From: Pseudomonas sp. RIT409
Lineage (GTDB): Bacteria; Pseudomonadota; Gammaproteobacteria; Pseudomonadales; Pseudomonadaceae
Assembly: GCF_003052515.2 (NCBI RefSeq)
Contig: NZ_QARE02000011.1
Span: forward strand, 62,001 to 126,000
DNA length: 64,000 nucleotides
Direction of reading: 5' to 3'
Both the position numbers and the translations under genes were made by a program. Each line of letters begins with the position of its first letter. The first letter of the stretch is position 1. Positions 55,354 through 64,000 of this stretch are shown piece by piece. Under the pieces are notes generated by a model, which did not search any database, was not told the DNA's origin, and saw only the letters and a list, made by a program, of their open reading frames with translations.

Positions 55354-55515
55354 CTCTAAATGAGGAATGTTCTGTGAACTGGGGTTCGGTGGCACGACGA
55401 AACACCTACAATTTTGATCAAAAAGTGACAAATATTGTCAGCCCTTGCTCCGTTTAATTGGCAGCAAAGCTCGACTGCGCTATAAACCAACCACTGTCCG
55501 TGTTTGGTGGTTTCG

Positions 55516-57210
55516 ATGAATGATGTCGTGCTCACAGGTTTGGCCAAGCAACTGGTAGTGGCCGAACTCTTGAACGAAAAAAATGCTCAGCAGGCCCTTC
55601 AACGGGCTCGGAGCGAAAAGATCTCTTTGGTCAGCTATTTGGTGCAGAGCAAGCTAGTCAAAAGCTTAACCCTCGCGGAACTGGCGTCTGAGCAATTTGG
55701 ACTGCCCTTTCTCGACCTCAACACTCTGGACAAAGACGGCCAACCGAAGGGGCTGGTTAGCGAAAAGCTGGTCCGCCAGCACTCCGCGCTACCCTTGTGG
55801 CGTCGGGGTAACAAATTATTCATAGGAATATCGGATCCCACGAATCATCAAGCCATCACTGACATCCAGTTCAGTACCGGACTCAATACTGAAGCGATCT
55901 TGGTTGAGGACGATAAACTTACGCTGGCAATCGACAGACTCTTCGATTCCCATACAGGCATGGGCGACCTGGCGGATGTTGATCTAGGGCTGGAAATTGA
56001 AACCGTAGACGAAAGCAAAGAGGCATCGATTGGCGGCCAGGACGCTGACGACGCGCCTGTCGTTCGCTTCGTCAACAAGATGTTGATGGACGCCATTCGC
56101 TTGGGGTCATCTGACTTACATTTTGAACCTTACGAAAAGGTTTTCCGTGTTCGTCTGCGCACCGATGGCATTCTTCATGAGGTCGCCAAGCCTCCGACTC
56201 AACTAGCAGGCCGTATCGCTGCTCGCCTGAAAGTGATGGCTGGCCTCGACATTTCCGAACGGCGTAAACCACAGGATGGCCGTATCAAATTGCGGATATC
56301 CAAGAATCGCGCAATTGATTTCCGGATCAACACGCTTCCCACGCTCTGGGGCGAAAAGATCGTCATGCGGATCCTGGACCCGACCAGCGCCCAGATGGGC
56401 ATTGACGCGTTGGGTTACGAGCCGGAACAGAAAGCCTTGTATCTGGACGCACTGAGCAAGCCACAAGGCATGATCTTGGTCACGGGCCCAACAGGTTCGG
56501 GCAAAACGGTGTCGCTTTACACCGGCTTGAATATTCTCAATACACCGGACATCAACATTTCAACAGCAGAAGATCCGGTCGAGATCAACCTTGAGGGTAT
56601 CAACCAAGTCAACGTTAACCCTCGGCAGGGTATGGACTTTTCGCAGGCACTGCGTGCGTTCCTGCGTCAGGATCCAGATGTCATCATGGTGGGCGAGATT
56701 CGCGACTTGGAGACCGCCGAAATCGCCATCAAGGCCTCGCAAACTGGGCACATGGTGCTTTCAACGTTGCACACCAACAGCGCCGCGGAAACCCTCACCC
56801 GCCTGCATCACATGGGTGTCGCTGCATTCAATATTGCAACGGCAATAAACCTGATCATCGCCCAGCGGCTCGCCCGCAAGCTATGTCCCCATTGCAAAAA
56901 AGAGGTCGAGATACCCCGCGAAACATTGGTTGCCGAAGGTTTCCCGGAGTCGAAAATTGGCTCGTTCAAGCTTTACTCTCCAGTGGGATGCGAGCAGTGC
57001 AATGCGGGCTACAAAGGCCGTGTAGGGATTTATGAAGTGGTCAAAAGTACGCCAGCCCTGGAGCGCATCATCATGGCGGAGGGCAACTCCATCGAAATTT
57101 CCGAGCAGATGCGCAAAGACGGCTTCAATGACTTGCGCACCTCTGGCCTGCTCAAGGCCATGCAAGGCTTGACGAGCCTTGAGGAAATCAATCGGGTGAC
57201 CAAGGATTAA
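55516..57210 (+). CDS. pilB: Type IV pilus extension ATPase PilB
   Basis: 564-residue hexameric ATPase powering pilus assembly. N-terminal MshEN domains (about 1-150; LVSYLVQSKLVKSLTLAELA), then N2 domain (ASDLHFEP-like GSSDLHFEPYEKVFRVRLRT), Walker A VTGPTGSGKTVSLYT, Asp and His boxes in ISTAEDPVEINLEGINQVNV, Walker B FLRQDPDVIMVGEIRDLETA, and a zinc site (LCPHCKK...CEQC). Start ATG 55516; a TTG four codons earlier is unlikely. Divergent from pilA; first of pilB-C-D. Confidence 0.97.
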   Translation: MNDVVLTGLAKQLVVAELLNEKNAQQALQRARSEKISLVSYLVQSKLVKSLTLAELASEQFGLPFLDLNTLDKDGQPKGLVSEKLVRQHSALPLWRRGNKLFIGISDPTNHQAITDIQFSTGLNTEAILVEDDKLTLAIDRLFDSHTGMGDLADVDLGLEIETVDESKEASIGGQDADDAPVVRFVNKMLMDAIRLGSSDLHFEPYEKVFRVRLRTDGILHEVAKPPTQLAGRIAARLKVMAGLDISERRKPQDGRIKLRISKNRAIDFRINTLPTLWGEKIVMRILDPTSAQMGIDALGYEPEQKALYLDALSKPQGMILVTGPTGSGKTVSLYTGLNILNTPDINISTAEDPVEINLEGINQVNVNPRQGMDFSQALRAFLRQDPDVIMVGEIRDLETAEIAIKASQTGHMVLSTLHTNSAAETLTRLHHMGVAAFNIATAINLIIAQRLARKLCPHCKKEVEIPRETLVAEGFPESKIGSFKLYSPVGCEQCNAGYKGRVGIYEVVKSTPALERIIMAEGNSIEISEQMRKDGFNDLRTSGLLKAMQGLTSLEEINRVTKD

Positions 57211-57212
57211 GC

Positions 57213-58430
57213 ATGGCGACCAAAGCAGTAAAAGTCAGCGTATACGTGTGGGAGGGTTTGGACAGAAAGGGAGCCAAGCAAAAAGGCGAGATCAACGGTC
57301 ATAACCCCGCCTTGGTCAAAGCGCAGTTGCGCAAGCAAGGCATCAACCCACTGAAGGTCAGAAAAAAATCGGTGTCGATCTTCGGTTCGGGGAAGAAGAT
57401 CAAACCGCTGGATATCGCGTTCTTCAGCCGCCAGATGGCGACGATGATGAAAGCCGGCGTCCCTTTACTGCAGTCCTTCGACATTATCAGCGAAGGATCT
57501 GCGAATCCCAACATGCGCAAATTGGTAGATGACATCAAGCAAGAAGTCGCTGCGGGTCATAGCTTTGCGACAGCTTTAAGACAAAAGCCCCTCTATTTCG
57601 ATGACCTCTTCTGCAATCTGGTTGACGCCGGTGAGCAGGCGGGTGCCTTGGAGTCTTTGCTTGATCGTGTTGCGACCTACAAAGAAAAAACAGAGTCGCT
57701 GAAGTCCAAAATCAAAAAAGCGATGACCTACCCGATCGCAGTCGTGATCGTCGCGTTCATCGTCACGGGTATCTTGCTCATCAAGGTCGTCCCGCAATTC
57801 CAGTCAGTGTTTGCCGGATTCGGTGCAAAACTCCCTGCATTCACGCTCATGGTGATAGGCCTGTCAGAGGCAGTCCAAAGCTACTGGTATATCTTTGTGC
57901 TGGCGATTGTCGTTGCGTTCTTTTCTTTCAAACGGGCCTACAAAACTTCAGCTAAGTTTCGCGACCAAGTTGACCGTGCGCTGCTCAAAATACCGGTCAT
58001 CGGCCCGCTGCTTTATAAATCAGCGGTCGCCCGCTATGCCCGAACGCTCGCCACGACCTTCGCCGCCGGCGTTCCTCTCGTCGACGCACTCGATTCCGTA
58101 GCAGGCGCGACCGGCAATGTCGTATTCAGAAATGCGGTGCAGAAGGTCAAGCAAGACGTCTCCACCGGCATGCAACTCAACTTCTCCATGCGCAGCACTG
58201 GTGTCTTCCCTATGCTTGCGGTGCAGATGACCGCGATCGGTGAAGAGTCCGGCGCGCTTGATTCCATGCTTGATAAAGTTGCCACTTACTACGAAGAAGA
58301 AGTCGACACCATGGTCGACAGCCTCACCAGCCTGATGGAACCCATGATCATGGCAGTTCTCGGTGTCATCGTGGGCGGCTTGGTAATCGCGATGTACCTT
58401 CCCATCTTCCAGCTCGGAAACGTCGTTTAA
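57213..58430 (+). CDS. pilC: Type IV pilus platform protein PilC
   Basis: 405-residue inner membrane protein with two T2SSF domains, the platform on which PilB and PilT act. Starts MATKAVKVSVYVWEGLDRKG, then FFSRQMATMMKAGVPLLQSF and, in the second half, YARTLATTFAAGVPLVDALD; three hydrophobic segments near 175, 225 and 380. Two bases separate it from pilB. Confidence 0.97.
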   Translation: MATKAVKVSVYVWEGLDRKGAKQKGEINGHNPALVKAQLRKQGINPLKVRKKSVSIFGSGKKIKPLDIAFFSRQMATMMKAGVPLLQSFDIISEGSANPNMRKLVDDIKQEVAAGHSFATALRQKPLYFDDLFCNLVDAGEQAGALESLLDRVATYKEKTESLKSKIKKAMTYPIAVVIVAFIVTGILLIKVVPQFQSVFAGFGAKLPAFTLMVIGLSEAVQSYWYIFVLAIVVAFFSFKRAYKTSAKFRDQVDRALLKIPVIGPLLYKSAVARYARTLATTFAAGVPLVDALDSVAGATGNVVFRNAVQKVKQDVSTGMQLNFSMRSTGVFPMLAVQMTAIGEESGALDSMLDKVATYYEEEVDTMVDSLTSLMEPMIMAVLGVIVGGLVIAMYLPIFQLGNVV

Positions 58431-58431
58431 C

Positions 58432-59304
58432 ATGTCCCTCCCCGACCTCCTGGCCAGCTCCCCGCTGGCCTTCGTTTTTTGCACCTTCGTATTAGGCCTC
58501 CTCGTCGGAAGCTTCCTCAACGTGGTGGTTTACCGCCTCCCGATGATGATGCTCCGCGACTGGAAGGTTCAGGCGCGGGAAATGTTGGCGCTGCCGCCTG
58601 AGCCGCAAGGCGAGACGTTCAATCTGATCCTCCCCCATTCCCGCTGCCCACACTGTTCTCACCGGATTCGCGCGTGGGAGAACATTCCGGTCGTCAGTTA
58701 CCTGGTGCTACGGGGCAAGTGTTCGAACTGCAAGGCGCCGATCAGCAAGCGCTATCCGCTGGTTGAGTTGGGGTGTGGGGTATTGTCCGCGTTCGTGGCC
58801 TGGCATTTCGGCTTCGGCTGGCAGGCGGGGGCGGTGTTGGTGTTGAGCTGGGGGCTATTGGCGATGAGCCTGATCGATGCCGACCACCAGTTGTTGCCGG
58901 ACGCAATCGTGTTGCCGCTGTTGTGGTTGGGGTTGATCGTAAACGCCTTCGGGTTGTTTGCGACATTGAGCGACGCGGTGTGGGGCGCCGTTGCGGGTTA
59001 TCTGGTGCTGTGGTGTGTGTTCTGGCTGTTCAAGCTGGTCACTGGGAAGGAAGGCATGGGTTACGGCGATTTCAAATTGCTGGCCATGCTCGGCGCCTGG
59101 GGGGGCTGGCAGATTTTACCGCTGACGATTCTGCTGTCGTCGATCGTCGGGGCCGTATTGGGGTTGATTCTGCTGCGTTTACGCGACGCGCAAAGCGGCA
59201 CGCCGATTCCGTTCGGGCCTTATCTGGCCATTGCGGGGTGGATCGCATTGCTCTGGGGTGATCAAATAACGACTTCGTATCTGCAGATCGCCGGTTTCAG
59301 ATGA
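58432..59304 (+). CDS. pilD: Prepilin peptidase / N-methyltransferase PilD
   Basis: 290-residue bifunctional enzyme that cuts prepilin leaders and methylates Phe1. Zinc cysteines C72, C75, C97, C100 in CPHC...CSNC. The catalytic aspartates are D149 in [13 protein letters not shown] and D214 in GYGDFK. Eight membrane segments. It also serves type II secretion pseudopilins. It follows pilC by one base and overlaps coaE by four. Confidence 0.97.
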   Translation: MSLPDLLASSPLAFVFCTFVLGLLVGSFLNVVVYRLPMMMLRDWKVQAREMLALPPEPQGETFNLILPHSRCPHCSHRIRAWENIPVVSYLVLRGKCSNCKAPISKRYPLVELGCGVLSAFVAWHFGFGWQAGAVLVLSWGLLAMSLIDADHQLLPDAIVLPLLWLGLIVNAFGLFATLSDAVWGAVAGYLVLWCVFWLFKLVTGKEGMGYGDFKLLAMLGAWGGWQILPLTILLSSIVGAVLGLILLRLRDAQSGTPIPFGPYLAIAGWIALLWGDQITTSYLQIAGFR

Positions 59305-59921
59305 CCTCTTCCGTAGCACAACCCTGGATTCTCGGCCTGACAGGCGGCATTGGCAGCGGCAAGAGTGCGGCAGCGCAATGTTTCGTCGATCTGGGTATCC
59401 ACCTGGTGGACGCCGATCAGGCGGCGCGCTGGGTGGTGGAACCTGGTCGCCCTGCTCTTGCACAGATTGCGGAGCATTTTGGGCAGAGCGTTCTGCAAGC
59501 CGATGGGACGCTTGATCGCGCAGCGCTGCGCGAACTGATTTTCCAGGAACCGCAGCAGCGAGTCTGGCTGGAAGGGTTGCTGCATCCGCTGATCCGCGAG
59601 GAAATCCGGGCGTATCTGGCGCGCGCTGAGTCACCTTACGCGATTCTTGTTTCCCCCCTTTTGCTGGAGACGACCCAACATCAGATGGTGCAGCGGGTGC
59701 TGGTCATCGATGTGCCTGAAGCGGTGCAGATCCAACGCACGCTGTTGCGCGACCAGACCAACGAAGCGCAGGTCCGGGCGATCCTGAATGCCCAAGCCAG
59801 TCGTGAGGAACGTTTGAGCCGTGCGGACGACGTGATCGTCAATGACCGCGACCCAGCTTGGCTGCGAAGCGAAGTCGAGCGGTTGCATCACTTTTATTTA
59901 ACTTTGCGTGGAGGCCGCTGA
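59301..59921 (+). CDS. coaE: Dephospho-CoA kinase CoaE
   Basis: 206-residue kinase for the last step of coenzyme A synthesis. P-loop [17 protein letters not shown] near the start, [13 protein letters not shown] for the substrate, and the lid region ([36 protein letters not shown]). ATG overlaps the pilD stop (ATGA), the usual pilD-coaE-yacG cluster. Confidence 0.97.
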   Translation: MTSSVAQPWILGLTGGIGSGKSAAAQCFVDLGIHLVDADQAARWVVEPGRPALAQIAEHFGQSVLQADGTLDRAALRELIFQEPQQRVWLEGLLHPLIREEIRAYLARAESPYAILVSPLLLETTQHQMVQRVLVIDVPEAVQIQRTLLRDQTNEAQVRAILNAQASREERLSRADDVIVNDRDPAWLRSEVERLHHFYLTLRGGR

Positions 59922-60124
59922 TGAGCCAACCAATGACCGTCAATTGCCCAACCTGCGGAGCCCCGGTGGAATGGACGCCTGAGAGCAAATTCCGGCCGTT
60001 CTGTTCTGACCGCTGCAAACTGATCGACTTGGGGGCATGGGCCTCGGAAGAACATGCCATTCCGGTTGCGCCGGATGCCGAAGATGAGTTGTTTTCCGGT
60101 GAGCTCGAGCCTCGGCAACACTAA
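59921..60124 (+). CDS. yacG: DNA gyrase inhibitor YacG
   Basis: 67-residue zinc protein with C9, C12, C28 and C32 ([30 protein letters not shown]). Known in E. coli to bind GyrB and inhibit gyrase. Start ATG 59921 overlaps the coaE stop by one base; a longer frame exists upstream in coaE and is rejected. Confidence 0.95.
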   Translation: MSQPMTVNCPTCGAPVEWTPESKFRPFCSDRCKLIDLGAWASEEHAIPVAPDAEDELFSGELEPRQH

Positions 60125-60214
60125 GAATGACCGTCCAGCGCCCTGCACAAAACACCCGAGGGCGTGGTTTTAAGTCCGCCGTCGGGTGTGGGGATCTGCG
60201 TTTTCCCAGTGTGA

Positions 60215-60859
60215 TCAGTTCACTTTGCGCTGTGGGGCGCCGTGCACCATGGTGTAGGCGTAATCGACACCCATGCCGTAGGCGCCGCTGTGCTCCAGCA
60301 CCAGTTGCATGACCGCGTCGTAGGTCTCCTTGTGAGCCCAGTCGCGCTGGAATTCGAGCAGCACTTGTTGCCAGGTTACCGGCACAGCGCCCGCTTGAAT
60401 CATGCGCTGTACGGACATGTCGTGCGCTTCTTTGGTAGTGCCGCCCGACGCATCGGTGACGATATACACCTCGTACCCCTCAGCCAGTGCATCCAGCGTC
60501 GGGAAGTTCAGGCAGACCTCGGTCCACAGCGCGGCGATGATCAGCTTCTTGCGGCCGGTCGCCTTCACGGCATCGACCAGCTTCTTGTCTTCCCAGGAGT
60601 TCATCGAGGTCCGCTCGATGGGTTGCTGATCAGGATGCACGGCCAGCAATTCCGGCCAGATGTAGCCGCTGAAACTCTGGGTTTCGACCGACGTGTAGAT
60701 CGTGGGGACGTTGAAAATCTTGGCAGCCTTGGCCAGTCCCACGGTGTTGTTCTTCAGCGTTTGACGATCGATCGACTGCACGCCGAAGGCCATCTGTGGC
60801 TGGTGATCAATCAGGATCAGAGCGGAGTTGGTTGGGTTCAGCAGTTCGCGGATGGACAT
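60215..60859 (-). CDS. Isochorismatase-family hydrolase, YcaC-like
   Basis: 214-residue cysteine hydrolase of the isochorismatase superfamily, YcaC branch. D18 in LILIDHQPQM, C116 in ALWTEVCLNFPTLDAL, and the typical GYEVYIVTDASGGTTKEAHD stretch. At the place where the family lysine is expected I see IERTSMNSW, so that residue is uncertain. Substrate unknown; YcaC proteins are often near stress or aromatic amide genes. Divergent from the LysR regulator, which may control it. Confidence 0.85.
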   Translation of the reverse strand: MSIRELLNPTNSALILIDHQPQMAFGVQSIDRQTLKNNTVGLAKAAKIFNVPTIYTSVETQSFSGYIWPELLAVHPDQQPIERTSMNSWEDKKLVDAVKATGRKKLIIAALWTEVCLNFPTLDALAEGYEVYIVTDASGGTTKEAHDMSVQRMIQAGAVPVTWQQVLLEFQRDWAHKETYDAVMQLVLEHSGAYGMGVDYAYTMVHGAPQRKVN

Positions 60860-61029
60860 GGCGTATTCCTTTTCGATTCGATGAGAGTCAGTAATGGTTG
60901 GCCGCTCTAGCTCAGGGGTCTTGTTCGTTGAGCTGGTTGCTTGCTGGCTTGGGAGTAAATTTACGGACTCGCCAATAAAGGAACAATCCCATAGAATCGG
61001 AACTCATTGTTTCCATATCAGGGACACCG

Positions 61030-61929
61030 ATGGACCGTATCGATTGCATGCGCGCTTTTGTGGCCACTGTAGGGGCCAACGGCTTCGCCGCCGCAGCCCG
61101 AGCGCTCGACGTACCTCGCTCGAAAGTCAGTAAACAGATTCAGGCCCTGGAAGAAGCCATCGGCGTGCAGTTGCTACAGCGCACCACACGCAGCCTGCAT
61201 CTGACCGAGGCAGGGGCCGAATACTACGACGCGTGTCGAGACGTCATCGCATCGCTGGATGAGGCCGAACAACGGGCGCGGACCGGAATGGGCGAAATCA
61301 GGGGCGTGCTGAGGGTCAATGCGCCGATGTCATTTGGCTTGAGCCGCTTGGGCCCGCTGCTGCCCCGTTTCAATGAGTTGCACCCCAATGTCGAGCTGCA
61401 GGTCGTGCTCAGCGACCAGCAGGTCGATCCGGTCAAGGGCGGCTTCGACGTGACCATCCGCATCGCCAGCCTCCCGGACTCTTCCATGGTTGCCCGCTCG
61501 CTGGCACCCGCGCCACGCATCATGGTGGCTTCGCCGGAGTACTTGGCCAAACACGGGGCACCGCAGTCGCCCAAGGAGCTCTCAAACCACAAATTCCTCA
61601 GCTATGGCTACTTGCAGAGCGGCATCAGCCTGCAACTGTGCAATGGCAAGGAAACCCAGAGGGTGACGGTCAGCGGGCCGCTGCACGCCAACAACGGCGA
61701 CATCCTCGCGCAAGCGGCAGTGTCCGGGATGGGTATTGCACTGCTGCCCAACTTCATCATCGAGCGTGCCGTCGCCGACGGCCGACTGGTGCCAGTACTG
61801 TGTGAATGGCAGGCGCCCGCGATTTCGGTGAACGCGGTGTATCCCTCGGCGCGTCGAGTGCCGTTGAAGACCCGTGCCTTCATCGACTTTCTGGTGCAAG
61901 AGCTGGCATTGGGGTCGGCGGGGTTCTGA
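61030..61929 (+). CDS. LysR-family transcriptional regulator
   Basis: 299 residues. N-terminal HTH (MDRIDCMRAFVATVGANGFA, RALDVPRSKVSKQIQALEEA, LLQRTTRSLHLTEAG) and periplasmic-binding-like effector domain (GVLRVNAPMSFGLSRLGPLL; DVTIRIASLPDSSMVARSLA; GMGIALLPNFIIERAVADGR). It is of the CrgA/AaeR-like subgroup. Divergent from the isochorismatase-like gene, with about 170 bases between, so it likely regulates that gene. Confidence 0.92.
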   Translation: MDRIDCMRAFVATVGANGFAAAARALDVPRSKVSKQIQALEEAIGVQLLQRTTRSLHLTEAGAEYYDACRDVIASLDEAEQRARTGMGEIRGVLRVNAPMSFGLSRLGPLLPRFNELHPNVELQVVLSDQQVDPVKGGFDVTIRIASLPDSSMVARSLAPAPRIMVASPEYLAKHGAPQSPKELSNHKFLSYGYLQSGISLQLCNGKETQRVTVSGPLHANNGDILAQAAVSGMGIALLPNFIIERAVADGRLVPVLCEWQAPAISVNAVYPSARRVPLKTRAFIDFLVQELALGSAGF

Positions 61930-62013
61930 TTCACTGGCAAGGCAGCGGTGGTCACTGAAATTAACGCACCGCAGAACGTTTCATCTTCACACGAGAGCGC
62001 TAAGCTCTCCCTC

Positions 62014-62643
62014 ATGGATGATTCCGATTACCTCCGTCTGCTGACGATCCAGGCCGAGCAAGCCAATACGTTTCTCTCCAATGCGCGCAAATGGGAGCGA
62101 GAACGCTGGGTGTGCCAGCGTTTGCTCCAGGGCCTGAACATCCCTCATCGCACCGACGATTTTTTGCCCGCCGGGCAGGAACCGCCGGACGTACTGTTCC
62201 GCGACGCCTGTTTCGAAGTGTTTTTCGTGCTCGATGAGGGCCGACGCCTCAATGACGAATGGCGCGAAGAGTTGGAGCGTCGCCGCAGCGCCTTCTCGCT
62301 CAGCCAACTGGTGCGGCGCGAGGCCAAACCCAGACGCATACCGGCGTCGGAGTTACTGCGTCGGCTGGCACCGACCCTGCGCAAAAAGGCGCATAACTAC
62401 AAAGAACGCGGACTGGACGTCAGTGAGCTGGACATCATTGCCTTCGCCAGCCTCAAGCGCGAAGTGTTGGACCTCAACAGTCACTTTCCGCCGCCCACCG
62501 AATACTTGCGCCAAGGCTGGCGATCCCTTTCTCTGGTCGGGCCCACCTACGCTCGCGTGTTGTTCGCGCACCCCGATGCGCCGGATTTCCTGAGGACCAA
62601 CCTGGGCCGCAGTGTGGTATTCGATGTCGGCATCAGCCTTTGA
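62014..62643 (+). CDS. DUF1780 family protein
   Basis: 209 residues from ATG 62014 (MDDSDYLRLLTIQAEQANTF), a Pseudomonas-wide conserved family of unknown function with a putative nuclease-like fold in structural genomics. Contains FLSNARKWERERWVCQRLL, PPDVLFRDACFEVFFVLDEG with possible active acidic residues, and LSELDIIAFASLKREVLDLN-type helix (VSELDIIAFASLK). Start chosen after the CTCTCC region because the 22-codon extension is unlikely. Function open. Confidence 0.8.
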   Translation: MDDSDYLRLLTIQAEQANTFLSNARKWERERWVCQRLLQGLNIPHRTDDFLPAGQEPPDVLFRDACFEVFFVLDEGRRLNDEWREELERRRSAFSLSQLVRREAKPRRIPASELLRRLAPTLRKKAHNYKERGLDVSELDIIAFASLKREVLDLNSHFPPPTEYLRQGWRSLSLVGPTYARVLFAHPDAPDFLRTNLGRSVVFDVGISL

Positions 62644-62787
62644 TAGCGCAAACCCGGGGCGAATGTTACAAAGCGGCATAACCTGTCGATGTCCGGTGTA
62701 ACCCGAAGCCGGAGTCTGTCGTCAACGAGGCTAACGCATTACGAATCGGTGTCCGCTGACCCCGATCAATATTCATGACGAGGCGAT

Positions 62788-62961
62788 ATGACCAGCCGCC
62801 TGAACCCCGAGGACCAGAAGCGTGTCGAAGAGTATCTTCGCGCGCCCCAGCACCAGGTTGAGCGCCGCCCCTTTCGGCCGTGGCTGCTCCTTGTGCTGGT
62901 ACTGGCCGTGGTGATCGGCCTGGGCTTGTTAAGCCATTTGTTGAGGGATCTGACGCTATGA
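62788..62961 (+). CDS. DUF3094 family small membrane protein
   Basis: 57 residues (MTSRLNPEDQKRVEEYLRAP ... LLSHLLRDLTL) with an N-terminal charged helix and one C-terminal membrane span (WLLLVLVLAVVIGLGLLSHL). The PEDQKRVEEYL start is the DUF3094 hallmark in Pseudomonas. GAGGCGAT precedes the ATG. It stands just before the NADH dehydrogenase gene, with 63 bases between. Confidence 0.85.
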   Translation: MTSRLNPEDQKRVEEYLRAPQHQVERRPFRPWLLLVLVLAVVIGLGLLSHLLRDLTL

Positions 62962-63024
62962 GCTGCCTGGCGCTCGCTCGGATCTCGCCACGAGAGAATT
63001 CCTTAAGCCTTATGAGATATCCCC

Positions 63025-64000
63025 ATGACTCATCGTATCGTGATCGTCGGCGGAGGCGCCGGTGGTCTGGAGCTGGCTACCCGTCTGGGTAAAACCCTTG
63101 GCAAGCGAGGTGCAGCGACTGTCACATTGGTGGACGCCAACCTCACTCACATCTGGAAACCCCTGCTGCACGAAGTGGCGGCCGGTTCGCTCAACTCGTA
63201 TGAGGACGAGCTGAACTACGTGGCCCAGGCCAAGTGGAATCATTTCCAGTTCCAGCTCGGCCGCATGACCGGGCTGGATCGGGAGACCAAACGCATTCAA
63301 CTGGCCGCGACCTACGACGAGCAAGGCACCGAATTGGTCCCGGCACGGACGCTGAGTTACGACACGCTGGTGATCGCGGTCGGCAGTACCACCAACGATT
63401 TCGGTACCCGCGGTGCGGCCGATCATTGCCTGTTTCTCGACACGCGCAAGCAAGCCGAACGCTTTCATCAGCAATTGCTCAACCGTTACCTGCGCGCCCA
63501 CGCCAGCGAGGCGGACGTGACTGAGGAAATCAACGTCGCGATCGTCGGCGCTGGCGCAACCGGGGTCGAACTGGCGGCCGAACTGCACAATGCGGCCCAC
63601 GAATTGGCAGCCTATGGGCTGGGCCACATCAAACCGGAAAATCTGCGTATTACGGTTATCGAAGCCGGGCCCCGTGTGCTGCCTGCACTGCCCGAGCGGA
63701 TCGGCGGGCCGGTACACAAGACGTTGGAGAAGTTGGGTGTCACGGTGCTGACCAATGCAGCCGTCAGCGAGGTCACGGCCGATAGCCTGGTGACCAACAC
63801 TGGCCAGGTGATCCCTGCAACGTTGAAAGTCTGGGCTGCCGGTATTCGAGCGCCGGCGTTCCTCAAGGACTTGGCAGGCCTGGAAACCAATCGGATCAAC
63901 CAACTGCAAGTCCGCCAGACCCTGCAAACGACTCTGGATGACAACATCTTCGCCTTTGGCGACTGCGCGGCATGCCCGCAAAAAGGCACGGATCGCAACG
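63025..64000 (+). CDS. ndh: Type II NADH dehydrogenase, 3' end outside window
   Basis: Membrane-associated, non-proton-pumping NADH:quinone oxidoreductase. The visible 325 codons start MTHRIVIVGGGAGGLELATR (FAD Rossmann motif), then THIWKPLLHEVAAGSL, SYDTLVIAVGSTTNDFGTRG, the NADH Rossmann NVAIVGAGATGVELAAEL, and AFGDCAACP at the end (the FAD ribityl-binding GD). The normal length is near 430, so about 105 residues lie outside. RBS is weak (GAGATATCCCC). Confidence 0.95.
   Translation, partial: MTHRIVIVGGGAGGLELATRLGKTLGKRGAATVTLVDANLTHIWKPLLHEVAAGSLNSYEDELNYVAQAKWNHFQFQLGRMTGLDRETKRIQLAATYDEQGTELVPARTLSYDTLVIAVGSTTNDFGTRGAADHCLFLDTRKQAERFHQQLLNRYLRAHASEADVTEEINVAIVGAGATGVELAAELHNAAHELAAYGLGHIKPENLRITVIEAGPRVLPALPERIGGPVHKTLEKLGVTVLTNAAVSEVTADSLVTNTGQVIPATLKVWAAGIRAPAFLKDLAGLETNRINQLQVRQTLQTTLDDNIFAFGDCAACPQKGTDRN

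Overview
The window is a Pseudomonas chromosome segment, probably from the fluorescens/syringae side of the genus, though I assign only the genus. Evidence: gene orders dnaK-grpE / recN / fur-omlA / rnfH-ratA / smpB, lldR-lldPD-dld, ssrA, ampD-ampE / nadC / tRNA-Thr / pilA-pilBCD-coaE-yacG, the high-GC codon use, and Pseudomonas-type small proteins (DUF3094, DUF1780).

Layout. 1-8416: core stress and housekeeping genes with readable promoters (a sigma-32 site before grpE-dnaK, a LexA box before recN). 8503-15484: lactate utilisation, a FadR-type regulator divergent from lldP-lldD-dld, with a perfect operator palindrome between them. 15686-16490: a small secreted protein, then ssrA (tmRNA).

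16491-38379 is a genomic island of about 21.9 kb integrated in the 3' end of ssrA. The last 23 bases of the tmRNA gene are repeated exactly at 38357-38379, and a P4-type integrase, broken by one in-frame amber codon, sits just inside the left end. The island carries a single-chain type ISP restriction-modification enzyme, AlpA-like and RepA-like genes, a frameshifted PIN-domain protein, a frameshifted resolvase, a protein with two PD-(D/E)XK nuclease modules, an Integrase_1-like protein and a MobI-like protein. At its right end is a complete type III CBASS: CD-NTase, HORMA (Cap7), TRIP13-like ATPase (Cap6) and NucC, with an extra unknown gene after nucC. A divergent HTH regulator/metallopeptidase pair of CapH/CapP type starts from the same short promoter region, which holds three palindromes. 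Phage sensing would make a cyclic nucleotide, NucC would cut the chromosome, and the CapH/CapP pair would set expression. Outside the right att site lie decayed Mrr and HNH nuclease fragments, traces of earlier occupants of the same hot spot.

39564-64000 is again core: a SotB-like MFS exporter, small exported proteins, a PotE-like antiporter translationally coupled to an AdiA-like decarboxylase, ampE/ampD, a DUF1631 protein, nadC, then the variable tRNA-Thr/pilA locus. There a flippase gene lies between an intact tRNA-Thr and an exact 53-base copy of its 3' part, and a TfpO-like O-oligosaccharyltransferase sits beside a pilin ending in serine, which suggests pilin glycosylation. pilBCD, coaE and yacG follow, then an isochorismatase-like hydrolase divergent from a LysR regulator, and a type II NADH dehydrogenase cut by the window end.
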